A DNA stretch of 64,000 nucleotides from contig NZ_JAUNKC010000013.1 in assembly GCF_030532965.1 (NCBI RefSeq), forward strand, positions 16,511-80,510, given 5' to 3'. Below are positions 27,881 to 37,303 of the stretch, one piece after another. The DNA is from Corynebacterium sp. (GTDB taxonomy: Bacteria; Actinomycetota; Actinomycetes; Mycobacteriales; Mycobacteriaceae). Made by a program: the position numbers and the translations under genes. Position 1 is the first letter of the stretch. Every line of letters starts with the position of its first letter. The notes beneath the pieces were generated by a model. The model was given only the letters and a program-made list of their open reading frames with translations. It was not told where the DNA came from and did not search any database.

Positions 27881-28561
27881 ATGTCAGAAACCATTCCGTG
27901 CGAGAAAGCGAATTCTCATCTGATACGCCACATAGCGGCTCCGGCAGTAATCGGCTGTGTGTTTTTTCTATCTGGCTGCGGGTTAGCTGGCCCCATTAGC
28001 CACTATCTCGCAGCCAAAAACCAGGCACAGACTCAGCAGCATTTGGTTTCAACACCAGCCGCTGAACCGGAAACGCTCGGGGAGGTTTTAGAAACGGGTA
28101 CTGGCACGTTTGACCCGAATGATCCGAACTTTAAAATTTTCAATCCGTGTACGGAGATTTCTAAGGAAGAATACGCGCAGCTAGGCTTGGAGTTTCCATT
28201 CGAATCTAATATGTCGGGAGACCTTCATGCCTTTTGTATCTTACAGCCAACAGATAGTGCTGATAATAGATTCGTGTTTAGCGTGTCAGTTGAAGCTTTT
28301 GCACCGGAGCAGGTCGATTATTATGCGGAACTTGTCTCCGAACCGGTGATTCCACTGCCAGAACACTGGTATCAACAAAAGAACTCTCGCCATAATGACA
28401 ATGAAGATCTAGAAAATACCTGTAGGATAGTCGTGCCGACGAATCGAGGACGAATAGTTTTCAGTTCACTAGTATCCCACATTTCTTCTGAATTAACACC
28501 ACAAGGGATTTGCCAAAAATCAGTAGATACACTGCAGAAAATCTTTGCGCTACAGCGCTAA
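27881..28561 (+). CDS. Putative lipoprotein, DUF3558-like
   Basis: 226 aa. Hydrophobic segment at residues about 20-35 ends in the lipobox LSGC, so a lipid-anchored surface protein is predicted. The mature part has FNPCTEISKEEYAQLGLEF and a second Cys (AFCILQP), then a third (NTCRIVV) and fourth (QGICQK), resembling the Cys-containing DUF3558 lipoproteins of mycolate-bearing actinobacteria. The gene and its follower interrupt the otherwise conserved DUF6049-murJ adjacency. It is more AT-rich than its neighbours, hinting at separate acquisition. Function unknown. Confidence 0.75.
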   Translation: MSETIPCEKANSHLIRHIAAPAVIGCVFFLSGCGLAGPISHYLAAKNQAQTQQHLVSTPAAEPETLGEVLETGTGTFDPNDPNFKIFNPCTEISKEEYAQLGLEFPFESNMSGDLHAFCILQPTDSADNRFVFSVSVEAFAPEQVDYYAELVSEPVIPLPEHWYQQKNSRHNDNEDLENTCRIVVPTNRGRIVFSSLVSHISSELTPQGICQKSVDTLQKIFALQR

Positions 28562-28645
28562 AGGGGTTTCGGACCACAGTGAGCGCCGGATAGGGTGGCG
28601 TTATTGGATGATCGAGGTCACACAAGAGTCTGGGAGGGTAGTTCC

Positions 28646-29113
28646 ATGAAGTTCACTTCCAATTACTATGATTTTTTCGGCCATAGGGTTCGAAAATTCA
28701 CTAAGGAGATCATTCCCGAGTGCTTGGATCTGTTGGATCGTAACGGCATGGCTGTAGATGTGGCACACGATCGCCCGTTTCCACGGAAGCTCATTGAAGA
28801 CATCAGGGATTCCGAAACCTTTGACCGTAACCAGAAGGTTGAACTCATAACAGTGGTCATTGGTTTGTGGCGAACTCAGAACACAGAATATACGGTGTGG
28901 ACTATCGCACCTTACCGGGAAGACCGGTTAAGCGAAGGGGTCTGCATTGCTTTAGAGGCTTATGATGGTACTTCTTGTATCCCAGTGGCTAGCGAAGCTA
29001 TGTCCATCGTGGACAGCGAGGCAGGTAATACAGAAGAGCTAGACCTTGTGACTAGCGAATGTGATTTTGAACAGCGACAAGAACGGAAACGATCGCGCGC
29101 TTTTGACAAGTAG
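28646..29113 (+). CDS. Hypothetical protein
   Basis: 155 aa from ATG 28646, preferred because GGGAGG lies 7-8 nt upstream; an alternative start at 28595 would add 17 residues. Contains no signal peptide or membrane segment. Starts KFTSNYYDFFGHRVRKFTKEIIPECLDLLDRNG and ends in a charged tail (EQRQERKRSRAFDK). I do not recognise the family. It lies 84 nt after the lipoprotein gene and is followed by a strong terminator, so the two probably form a small unit. Confidence 0.65.
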   Translation: MKFTSNYYDFFGHRVRKFTKEIIPECLDLLDRNGMAVDVAHDRPFPRKLIEDIRDSETFDRNQKVELITVVIGLWRTQNTEYTVWTIAPYREDRLSEGVCIALEAYDGTSCIPVASEAMSIVDSEAGNTEELDLVTSECDFEQRQERKRSRAFDK

Positions 29114-29170
29114 CCGGCTATACGGTTTGTAACGCCTTCGGTGGGTCCAGCAACCCAATAAGACTGCACA

Positions 29171-29216
29171 CCATCCCCACTCCTGAAAGCTTTGAGGTGT
29201 GGGGATGGTTTTGTTT
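29171..29216 (+). terminator. Intrinsic terminator
   Basis: CCATCCCCAC (29171-29180) pairs with GTGGGGATGG (29199-29208), followed by TTTTGTTTT. Ends the two-gene unit before murJ. Confidence 0.85.
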
Positions 29217-29406
29217 TAGGCAGCCACCCCGGATCACTTGGCGTATGACGGGCTGTGGTAGGTCTGCGGCGTTTAAACGTCGAAAAGCAAAGAACAAATT
29301 TCCGGGTTAACGTGCTGGCTAATACCTTGCCTGGGGCACAGGCTGGCACGTCATCCGCGCTGGTTGGTTGTGACTAATGCTACAAGAACTCCTGGGATAG
29401 CTTTTA

Positions 29407-29469
29407 TCACTGATAATCTGAGTTATTTAAGTAGTAATCAATGCGGCAATTGCTGATCGTTATCAGTGA
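29407..29469 (+). repeat. Inverted repeat in murJ upstream region
   Basis: TCACTGATAA (29407-29416) and TTATCAGTGA (29460-29469) are perfect 10-bp complements 43 nt apart, ending 42 nt before the proposed TTG start of murJ. Could be an operator pair or a leader hairpin. The rest of 29217-29475 shows nothing else recognisable. Confidence 0.6.
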
Positions 29470-29511
29470 GGCTGCTTGATGTACCCGCATCAACCCAAGG
29501 AGTGTTCGCAC

Positions 29512-32500
29512 TTGAGTGAGAACGGTCAACAGCCGGGACTTCGTCAACGAATAATCCCGCCCACGCCGCCCGCACCTGTGCCCACAGCGCGGAAGGTCCA
29601 GGCACAGCCCAAACCTGCCAACGACCGTTCCAAGCTCAACCAGGCACCACCGGCCATCGCCGCGTTGGCGGCCGCGGAATCCGGCGCGACTACCACGACA
29701 CTGAACCGTGGGGCACAACCAGCCAAGAACAACGGCACGGTGGCAGTAGCCACCGAAGCACCGGATGGCGGTGACGTGACGGAAGCCGCCACGGATACCT
29801 CCGATTCCAAGGTGCTGCAATCAACCGGCTCCATGGCGATAGCCACCTTGCTAAGCCGTATTACTGGGTTCCTGCGCAATGTTTTAATTACCGCAACACT
29901 GGGCAATGCCATCGCGTCGGCGTTCAATATCGCCAACCAATTGCCCAACCTGGTAACCGAAATCGTTCTCGGTGCGGTGCTAACCTCACTCGTGGTGCCG
30001 GTGCTGGTGCGCGCCGAAAAGGAAGACCCCGATAGGGGCGAAGCCTTTATCAGGCGACTATTTACACTAGCGATGACGTTATTGGGAGTTATCACGATAG
30101 CCTCGGTGATAGCGGCACCGTTGCTGACCCGAATCATGCTGAAATCCGAGGGTCAGGTTAACGTGGTACAGGCGACGAGTTTCGCCTATTGGCTATTGCC
30201 ACAAATCTTCTTCTACGGGTTATTTGCACTACTCATGGCGGTGTTGAACACCAAGGGTATTTTCAAACCCGGCGCGTGGGCGCCGGTGATCAACAACATT
30301 ATCGTGCTGGCGGTGATGACCACCTATTGGTTCGTCCCGGGTGAAATAGATCCGAAGAATCCGGCGGGTATTTTCGATCCACACATCATGCTGTTAGGCA
30401 TCGGCACCACCCTTGGTGTGATTGTTCAGGCTTTGATTCTCGTTCCGTACATTAAAAAGGCTGGGGTGTCGCTCAAGCCACTATGGGGGATTGATGCCAG
30501 GTTAAAGCAATTCGGCGGAATGGCCGCCGCCATTGTGGTGTATGTGGCCATATCGCAATGGGGTTATACGGTTACTACCCGCATCGCGTCTGAGGCGGAT
30601 GCTGGGGCGCCGAATACCTACTATCAGGCGTGGTTATTGCTGCAGGTACCGTACGGCATCATCGGCGTGACTCTTCTGACGGCGATCATGCCACGGTTGT
30701 CGCGTAATGCCGCCGATGGTGACGATCGCGCGGTGGTGCGGGATTTGGTGGTTGGTTCCAAACTGACCTTTATCGCGCTTATTCCCATCGTGGTGTTTTT
30801 CACCATTTTTGGCACAGCGATTGCCAAGGGGTTGTTCCTGTACGGCAAGTTCGACCTTAACGACGCAACAATCCTGGGGTGGACCTTAAGCTTCTCCGCG
30901 TTTACCCTGATCCCATACGCCACTGTGTTACTGCATCTGCGAGTGTTTTACGCCCGGGAAGAAGCGTGGACCCCAACGTTTATTATCGCGGGCATCACCG
31001 CCACGAAGGTGGCGTTGTCGATGCTGGCACCTATTTTCGCCAGTTCGCCGCAGCGAGTTGTGGTGTTGCTGGCGGCCGCTAATGGTTTCGGTTTTATCGC
31101 TGGTGCGGTCATCGGCGGGTTCTTATTGCGCCGCAAGCTGGGGCGGCTCAGCACCATTGAGGTTGGCCGTACCTGCGCCTGGGCATTGGGGGCGTCGATC
31201 TTCGCGGGAATGTCTGCCTACGGTTTGATCGCCGTATTATCCGACACCTTGGACCCAGTGTGGAACATGCTGGGCAGCATTGGCTATTTGGTGCAATTGG
31301 CGATCGTGGGCTTGTTCTTCCTCATCATTACGGGCATTGTTCTTTCCCGCTCCGGCTTGGACGAATTGGCGGTCTTAGGCCGCGTGGTTCAACGCATCCC
31401 TGGGGTAGGCAAGTACATCAACCCGCCTGCAGCCAGCGACGACATCCCCGAGGCGGGCGGGGTGCAGCAGCTTCGGGCAGCGGCCACCTATATCGACGAT
31501 TCCTTCAACGCCACCCCGGTGCCACCACCTATGTCTGCCGGTATCGTGCGGGGGCCGCGCCTGGTACCCGGCGCGGAAGTCTCCGACGGCATGTTCCGGT
31601 TATTGGCGGATCACGGTTCGGTGTCTGGGGCACGGTTCTGGCATGCTCGGGAGAAAGCAACCGGCAGGGAAGTGGCGCTAACGTTCGTCGATACCTCCGG
31701 GTTAGCGCCATTGGCGCCAGCCAGCCCGGCGGATGCGCGGGCTGCGAGTGAACGGGTCGCGGTGCGCACTTTGAACCTGGGCCGGTTGGCCAGCCCGGCG
31801 ATTGCGTCGAATATTGAGGTGCGTTCGTACCGCAATGGCTGCTTGGTGATCGCCGATTGGGTTCCGGGTAGTTCGCTGGCCTCGGTCGCAGACGAAGACG
31901 TCAATCCCTATGCAGCCGCGCACGCGATGCGGCCGTTGGTTGCAGCCACCACCCAGGGTGTCATCGGTGTGGATAACCGGGCCCGAATCCGGATCAATAC
32001 CGACGGCATCGCGGTGCTGGCGTTCCCCGCCGTTTTGGATTCGGCATCCACGGAACAAGATCTACGGTCGCTGCGTACCGCGCTGAGTTCGCTTATCGAC
32101 GCCCCCACCGCGCCCGAGAGCATACATTCGCTGCTAACCTGCGAATTGTCGGACCTGCCAGGTGCCTACGACGAGTTATTCAAGGACGTTCCGCAGCAAC
32201 ACACCAGCGAACTGGACCAATCGCTTGCGGTTATCGAGGAGGAAGCGCCGAAACCTGTGGAGACCCCTGGTTTCGGCCGCAAGGGTTATTCCACCACCGC
32301 CACCGGTATCGTCATTCTCGGGGCGACGCTGTTGGTGATCGTGGCCGCGTTGATTACCGCCTACCTCACATCGTGGGTCAATCGGGATAACGATCAGTCG
32401 CCGCTGAAACCGGAAACGCTCACCTCTATTCCGTCGACAAGCCAGACGCATCCTGGCGTCATTCTTAATTCCGAATCAGCATGGGGGTGGCCAGTACCGA

Positions 32501-32871
32501 GCGAAACCGCAGCGTTGGGCCATGACAATGACCCGGCGACGGTGTGGAATGCGGACCCCGAATCCGGCTTGCTCATCACGCTGCCCGAGAATCAGATGCT
32601 TAATACCGTTGTCATCAGTGGAGCATCTATCGGCACCGAGATCACGGTGTTGGGTGCAGCCGATACGGAATTAACCACCGCCGCCACCGGGACCGGTATC
32701 GAGACGCTGCTGGAGCGCTATGAGCTTGCCAGCACCACCATCACCCAATCCCGGACAAGCATCCCACTTTCTAACCCGGAATCGGTCAACGAGGTCGTGG
32801 TGTGGGTCGGAAACAGCGCTGATGGAACTCCGGCAACGATAGCGGAAATCCAATTGGTGGGCTCCCCGTAG
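29512..32871 (+). CDS. murJ: Lipid II flippase MurJ with pseudokinase and extracytoplasmic domain
   Basis: About 1119 aa from TTG 29512, chosen because AAGGAG (29497-29502) is 9 nt upstream; the longer frame from 29476 lacks a comparable site. Residues 1-110 are Pro/Ala-rich and cytosolic; about 115-640 hold some 14 membrane segments with the MviN start SMAIATLLSRITGFLRNVLI. About 690-910 is a kinase-like domain (MFRLLADHGSVSGARFWHA) where the usual Lys after VA is not conserved (EVALTFVD), so a pseudokinase. A single span near 940 leads to a C-terminal discoidin-like domain. This is the mycobacterial Rv3910 architecture. It flips lipid II for cell-wall synthesis; the pseudokinase binds the regulator FhaA in mycobacteria. 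Confidence 0.93.
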   Translation: MSENGQQPGLRQRIIPPTPPAPVPTARKVQAQPKPANDRSKLNQAPPAIAALAAAESGATTTTLNRGAQPAKNNGTVAVATEAPDGGDVTEAATDTSDSKVLQSTGSMAIATLLSRITGFLRNVLITATLGNAIASAFNIANQLPNLVTEIVLGAVLTSLVVPVLVRAEKEDPDRGEAFIRRLFTLAMTLLGVITIASVIAAPLLTRIMLKSEGQVNVVQATSFAYWLLPQIFFYGLFALLMAVLNTKGIFKPGAWAPVINNIIVLAVMTTYWFVPGEIDPKNPAGIFDPHIMLLGIGTTLGVIVQALILVPYIKKAGVSLKPLWGIDARLKQFGGMAAAIVVYVAISQWGYTVTTRIASEADAGAPNTYYQAWLLLQVPYGIIGVTLLTAIMPRLSRNAADGDDRAVVRDLVVGSKLTFIALIPIVVFFTIFGTAIAKGLFLYGKFDLNDATILGWTLSFSAFTLIPYATVLLHLRVFYAREEAWTPTFIIAGITATKVALSMLAPIFASSPQRVVVLLAAANGFGFIAGAVIGGFLLRRKLGRLSTIEVGRTCAWALGASIFAGMSAYGLIAVLSDTLDPVWNMLGSIGYLVQLAIVGLFFLIITGIVLSRSGLDELAVLGRVVQRIPGVGKYINPPAASDDIPEAGGVQQLRAAATYIDDSFNATPVPPPMSAGIVRGPRLVPGAEVSDGMFRLLADHGSVSGARFWHAREKATGREVALTFVDTSGLAPLAPASPADARAASERVAVRTLNLGRLASPAIASNIEVRSYRNGCLVIADWVPGSSLASVADEDVNPYAAAHAMRPLVAATTQGVIGVDNRARIRINTDGIAVLAFPAVLDSASTEQDLRSLRTALSSLIDAPTAPESIHSLLTCELSDLPGAYDELFKDVPQQHTSELDQSLAVIEEEAPKPVETPGFGRKGYSTTATGIVILGATLLVIVAALITAYLTSWVNRDNDQSPLKPETLTSIPSTSQTHPGVILNSESAWGWPVPSETAALGHDNDPATVWNADPESGLLITLPENQMLNTVVISGASIGTEITVLGAADTELTTAATGTGIETLLERYELASTTITQSRTSIPLSNPESVNEVVVWVGNSADGTPATIAEIQLVGSP

Positions 32872-32892
32872 CCGACAACACTCTCACGTCAT

Positions 32893-32937
32893 ACCCCGCG
32901 GGTGGTGGCACCACGGTGCTTCCGCCGGCGGGGTTTC
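32893..32937 (+). terminator. Terminator after murJ
   Basis: ACCCCGC (32893-32899) pairs with GCGGGGT (32928-32934) with further internal GC pairing, followed by TTCTGCT. The poly-U tail is short. Confidence 0.65.
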
Positions 32938-33244
32938 TGCTGTGCACATCGGGAAAATATGCAACGGGGGCAATGGATAGGTGCGCCCTATCGGGGTTAG
33001 AAAGAACGCTAAAAAATCTACGCTGCGATTACAGAGTTTTAGAATATCTGCTGGTAGCACCCCACAAAAAACAACAAAACTGCTAACTTCCGGTTTCGCA
33101 GCAAAATCGCCATAAATATATTACGCAGTCAAAACCTTTAAAAACCAGCACATATTAGTCAAACATTAACTAGGAAGTCATTTCCAATAGTTAAGCATTT
33201 AACCCGACTAACCAGAAGGCTAATTTATACATCTTGGGGGAGAA
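32938..33244 (+). promoter_or_regulatory. AT-rich leader region of sigM
   Basis: About 300 nt without a reading frame, markedly AT-rich against both flanks (TTAAAAACC, TAAATATATTA, AATTTATA tracts). It must hold the sigM promoter. The only firm element is the ribosome site GGGGGAG at 33235-33241. I could not identify a convincing ECF -35/-10 pair by eye. Confidence 0.5.
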
Positions 33245-33922
33245 ATGGTGGAACACACACTAACGCACACCACGTCGACTGCCGAGTCGACTACCGGCAT
33301 ACCCACCGAAGAAATCACACGGCTATCCGACGCCAATCTGTATAAACAACCACCTTCAAACGTCGAAAAGTATCAGGACGCAACCGACGACGAACTCATT
33401 GCCGCCTACCTAGCTGGCGACACCCACGCGTTTACCGCCATCATCACCAGACACCACCGCATGCTCTGGTGGGCTGCCCGCCGCCACGTCGACTGCGACC
33501 ACGATGCCGAAGACGTCCTGCAGGAAACCCTGCTCACCGTCAGCCGCAGCCTCGATAAATACAGCGGCTACGCCAAACTGCGCACCTGGCTCTACCGGCT
33601 TGTATGCAACGCCGCATACGACTACCGGCACCGCGTTATCAAAAAAGAAGTCGCCGAACTCGACGACCCCGACGGACAGTATTCACGCGACTCCCGCATC
33701 AGCTACGATCCCTTAAAAACCCACGCTGAAACTATGACAGTAAACACAGTCGTCAACTCGCTGCCAACCGAACACCGCGACGCCATTATCCTCATGGATT
33801 TCCAAGGCTATAACCTCACGCAAGCAGCAAAAATACAAGGAGTTAAACCCGGAACCATCAAGTCGCGCCGGGCGCGAGCGAAGGCACAAATCCGAGAAAT
33901 GCTGGGCGAAATCGCGGGGTGA
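33245..33922 (+). CDS. sigM: ECF sigma factor SigM
   Basis: 225 aa. Region 2 is recognised by DDELIAAYLAGDTHAFTAI, HRMLWWAARRH and DAEDVLQETLL; region 4 by LPTEHRDAIILMDFQGYNLTQAA and GTIKSRRARAKAQ. The first 45 residues are a Thr/Ser-rich extension. In corynebacteria SigM responds to disulfide stress and controls the thioredoxin genes that follow here. No anti-sigma gene follows it, unlike the mycobacterial locus. Start ATG 33245 has GGGGGAG directly upstream. Confidence 0.92.
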   Translation: MVEHTLTHTTSTAESTTGIPTEEITRLSDANLYKQPPSNVEKYQDATDDELIAAYLAGDTHAFTAIITRHHRMLWWAARRHVDCDHDAEDVLQETLLTVSRSLDKYSGYAKLRTWLYRLVCNAAYDYRHRVIKKEVAELDDPDGQYSRDSRISYDPLKTHAETMTVNTVVNSLPTEHRDAIILMDFQGYNLTQAAKIQGVKPGTIKSRRARAKAQIREMLGEIAG

Positions 33923-34037
33923 TCGTCACCACAAGCAGCAAGGCGGAATAGACTGGACTTCCACGTGGTTGTATTGGATAGGGAAAATACACCCCGATAG
34001 AAATAATTAGACATCCGTCAAATGGAAGGCAGTTTAC

Positions 34038-34973
34038 ATGACCGAAGCAGCAACCCCGGTACATGATGTAATCATTATCGGTTCCGGGCCAGCCGGTTAC
34101 ACCGCGGCCCTGTATGCGGCACGGGCCGAGCTTAAGCCAGTTGTATTCGAAGGTTACGAATCCGGCGGTTCGTTGATGACCACCACCGAGGTGGAGAACT
34201 TTCCCGGCTTCCCCGAGGGCATCCAGGGCCCCGAGCTCATGGATCACATGCGCAACCAAGCGGAGAAGTTCGGCGCGGATCTTAGGATGGAAGAAGTCAC
34301 TAAAGTTGATCTGACCGGCGACATTAAAAAGGTCTGGTCCGATTCCGGCGAGCACCACGCCCGCAGCGTTATTCTCGCGACCGGTTCCGCTCCGCGTTAT
34401 CTGAACGTGCCGGGCGAGCAGGAATTACTTGGTCGGGGAGTGTCCGCATGTGCCACCTGCGACGGGTTCTTCTTTAAAGACCACCACATCGCCGTTATCG
34501 GTGGTGGCGATTCGGCCATGGAGGAAGCAACCTTCCTCACCAAGTTCGCATCAACCGTCACCATCGTGCACCGTCGCGAGGAATTCCGGGCGTCTCCGAT
34601 CATGCTCGAGCGGGCAAGGAACAACGAAAAGATCAAGTTCCTCACCAATAAAACCGTTTCTAAGGTGCTGGGGGACAACGCGGTAAGCGGCCTAGAGCTC
34701 ACCGACACCGTCACCGGGGAAACATCCACATTGGATGCCACCGCGCTCTTCGTCGCCATCGGTCACGAGCCTCGCTCGCAGTTTTTCAGCGACGTTGTAA
34801 CCACCGACGACGCCGGATATGTCGTCGTCGAGCACCCATCGACCCGCACCAATATCCCAGGCGTTTTCGCCATCGGCGACCTGGTAGATAACCACTACCG
34901 TCAGGCGATTACCGCGGCGGGTTCCGGTTGTCGCGGCGCTATCGATGCCCAACACTACCTGGCCGAACTATAA
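34038..34973 (+). CDS. trxB: Thioredoxin reductase
   Basis: 311 aa low-molecular-weight flavoenzyme that reduces thioredoxin with NADPH. N-terminal FAD loop [16 protein letters not shown], redox-active CATCDG, NADPH loop [10 protein letters not shown] and C-terminal [19 protein letters not shown] are all present. It sits between sigM and the thioredoxin gene, 115 nt after sigM; a hairpin separates it from the thioredoxin gene. Confidence 0.97.
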   Translation: MTEAATPVHDVIIIGSGPAGYTAALYAARAELKPVVFEGYESGGSLMTTTEVENFPGFPEGIQGPELMDHMRNQAEKFGADLRMEEVTKVDLTGDIKKVWSDSGEHHARSVILATGSAPRYLNVPGEQELLGRGVSACATCDGFFFKDHHIAVIGGGDSAMEEATFLTKFASTVTIVHRREEFRASPIMLERARNNEKIKFLTNKTVSKVLGDNAVSGLELTDTVTGETSTLDATALFVAIGHEPRSQFFSDVVTTDDAGYVVVEHPSTRTNIPGVFAIGDLVDNHYRQAITAAGSGCRGAIDAQHYLAEL

Positions 34974-34993
34974 ACTGTTCTCACACGCTGGTA

Positions 34994-35019
34994 GGGACAA
35001 ACCGGGTGCGGTTTGTCCC
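34994..35019 (+). terminator. Hairpin between trxB and thioredoxin gene
   Basis: GGGACAAACC and GGTTTGTCCC form a perfect 10-bp stem with a 6-nt loop. No U-tract follows, so an mRNA-processing or partial-attenuation hairpin is as likely as a terminator. Confidence 0.6.
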
Positions 35020-35064
35020 GGAGCTTAACCCATAGTCAAATAATCACAGAAAAGGAAAAATGTT

Positions 35065-35385
<321 letters not shown>

Positions 35386-35444
35386 CTGGTATTCTGATCC
35401 AAAGCAACAATCGATTTACTACATTAGAACTAGATTGAATTGCA

Positions 35445-36641
35445 ATGGATTGGAGTACCGTGTCTGAGGTGTTGAAAGTCGGCGACCATAGCCCCCGGGT
35501 CGCCGAAGTACGTGCTGCGTTGGCGCGTCTTGGGTTGATCCCCAATTTTAGTCAAGATGTAAAAACTGACCAGGTTTTCAAGGACTCAGACACAATATTC
35601 GACGCGGAGTTGGAAGCTGCCCTCCGCGGCTTCCAACAATCCCGAGGTATTATCGCCTCCGGCGAGATTGATGAAACCACACTCCGGGTTCTCCGGGAGG
35701 CGTCGTACAGGCTGGGCGCACGGGTGTTAAGTTATCAGCCCAATAATGAAATGATCGGCGACGATGTCGTCCAATTGCAGAAGCAACTGCAAGAACTCGG
35801 CTTTTATGCCGACCGGATCGACGGCCATTTCGGCCCTTGCACCCATCAAGGTTTGCTGAAATACCAAATGAACTACGGCCTGAACATGGATGGTATCTGT
35901 GGGCCGAACACCATTCGCGCCCTCGGGCGGCTAGGCCGCAGGATCACCGGCGGTTCCCCCCAAACCCTCCATGAACGGGAACGCATGCGAGCGGCCGGCC
36001 CGCGCTTGACCGGAAAACGGGTCGTGATTGATCCGTCGCTTGGCGGTGCCGATAAGGGACTGACCGTCAGCGGCATCTACGGCGACATCACCGAAGAAGA
36101 ATTGATGTGGGACTTGGCCTGCCGGGTCGAAGGCCGCATGATCGCAGCCGGTATGGAGACCATTGTGTCTCGCCCCCGTCAGGACAACCCGTCACTTCGG
36201 CAGCGCGCGGACATCGCTAACGCTTTTAATGCTGATCTGATGATCTGCTTGCAGGCCGATCGCTACCGCAACGACAAGGCGTCTGGCTGCGCAACATTCT
36301 ATTTCGGCTCCGAGATGGGCAATTCCTCCATGACCGGCGAGTTGCTCTCGGGATTCATCCAACGGGAAATCGCGGCCCGCACGAAACTGGTGAACTGCGG
36401 AAACCACGCCCGCACCTGGGATTTGCTTCGTATGACACAGATGCCGTGCGTAGAAGTGGTTACTGGCTACCTCACCAACCCAGGCGACGTCCGAATCCTT
36501 ACCAATCCGGCAAAACGCGACGCCATTGCTGAAGCAATCGTCGTTGCCGTTAAGCGACTGTATCTGATGGATCGCGATGATCAACCCACCGGAACCTACA
36601 AGTTCAGCCAGTTGCTCGAACAAGAAATGCTTGATGTTTAA
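35445..36641 (+). CDS. cwlM: CwlM-type pseudo-amidase with peptidoglycan-binding repeats
   Basis: 398 aa from ATG 35445 (GTG 35460 is an alternative). Residues about 10-85 and 95-165 are two PG_binding_1 repeats (GDHSPRVAEVRAALARLG; GDDVVQLQKQLQELGFY). Residues about 180-390 form an amidase_3 fold, but zinc ligands are missing: the usual DPGHGG is DPSLGG and the second His site reads CLQADRY. It is therefore predicted not to hydrolyse peptidoglycan. In mycobacteria CwlM is a regulator that, when phosphorylated, activates MurA and interacts with MurJ; placement here between trxA and parB is the same. No signal peptide is visible, consistent with a cytosolic role. Confidence 0.9.
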   Translation: MDWSTVSEVLKVGDHSPRVAEVRAALARLGLIPNFSQDVKTDQVFKDSDTIFDAELEAALRGFQQSRGIIASGEIDETTLRVLREASYRLGARVLSYQPNNEMIGDDVVQLQKQLQELGFYADRIDGHFGPCTHQGLLKYQMNYGLNMDGICGPNTIRALGRLGRRITGGSPQTLHERERMRAAGPRLTGKRVVIDPSLGGADKGLTVSGIYGDITEEELMWDLACRVEGRMIAAGMETIVSRPRQDNPSLRQRADIANAFNADLMICLQADRYRNDKASGCATFYFGSEMGNSSMTGELLSGFIQREIAARTKLVNCGNHARTWDLLRMTQMPCVEVVTGYLTNPGDVRILTNPAKRDAIAEAIVVAVKRLYLMDRDDQPTGTYKFSQLLEQEMLDV

Positions 36642-37297
36642 GCGTAAATCCGGTTAAGTAGTTCCTCCGCCGCCAGTGCAGTGAGCAATTCCCGCACTGG
36701 CGGCAATTCCATTCTCAACCGGGGTAGCACCGGGTGGTCCTGAACCACCATAAATCCAGCCGATTCCCAGATATGGACGTCGATAAGCCCCACCGCAGCG
36801 GCGCGTTCGGCTATTCGCGCTACCGCCGCATCGGCCACTAAAGCAGCGTCGGCTACGGCCTCGCTGCGCAGGCCAAAAACCTCAACCGCAGGCACTTCCG
36901 CCGCGACCAATTCCATCACCACGGCGTCCACCATCACGGTTTCCAACCCGGTATCAGCAATCACCGGGTCGATATGCAGCGACGTTATTAACCGGGCATC
37001 CGACGAGACGGGAGCGCTGGGCAATTGCACCACACCGGGTGCCACAGCCGGATTGCAATACAAGATCGTCGCGATCGACCGAATCGGGGCGACGGTCGGG
37101 CGGGGATGAATCAGATTGAAGCCACCAGAATCCCCCTCCAATAATCCGGTGGCCAACCATACTTCCTTTTCAAAGGCAGCGTCCAGGCGAGGTGAATCCT
37201 GGACGCTGGGGCAAAGCTCCCAGAAAACACTGCGTGCGCAGTTGTAATGCACCAGCGGAATCGCTTCGGTAGTCAAGCGTTGCAGCCGGGCATCCAT
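36638..37297 (-). CDS. Conserved hypothetical (Rv3916c-like position)
   Basis: 219 aa, Ala/Val-rich, with no signal peptide, membrane span or obvious motif. It begins MDARLQRLTTEAIPLVHYNCARSVFWELCP and ends PPVRELLTALAAEELLNRIYA. It lies 6 nt past the parB start, converging on cwlM with a 4-nt overlap of the two 3' ends. The uncharacterised Rv3916c occupies the same place in mycobacteria; a GNAT-like fold is possible but I cannot show it. Confidence 0.75.
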   Translation of the reverse strand: MDARLQRLTTEAIPLVHYNCARSVFWELCPSVQDSPRLDAAFEKEVWLATGLLEGDSGGFNLIHPRPTVAPIRSIATILYCNPAVAPGVVQLPSAPVSSDARLITSLHIDPVIADTGLETVMVDAVVMELVAAEVPAVEVFGLRSEAVADAALVADAAVARIAERAAAVGLIDVHIWESAGFMVVQDHPVLPRLRMELPPVRELLTALAAEELLNRIYA

Positions 37298-37303
37298 GGC
37301 GGG

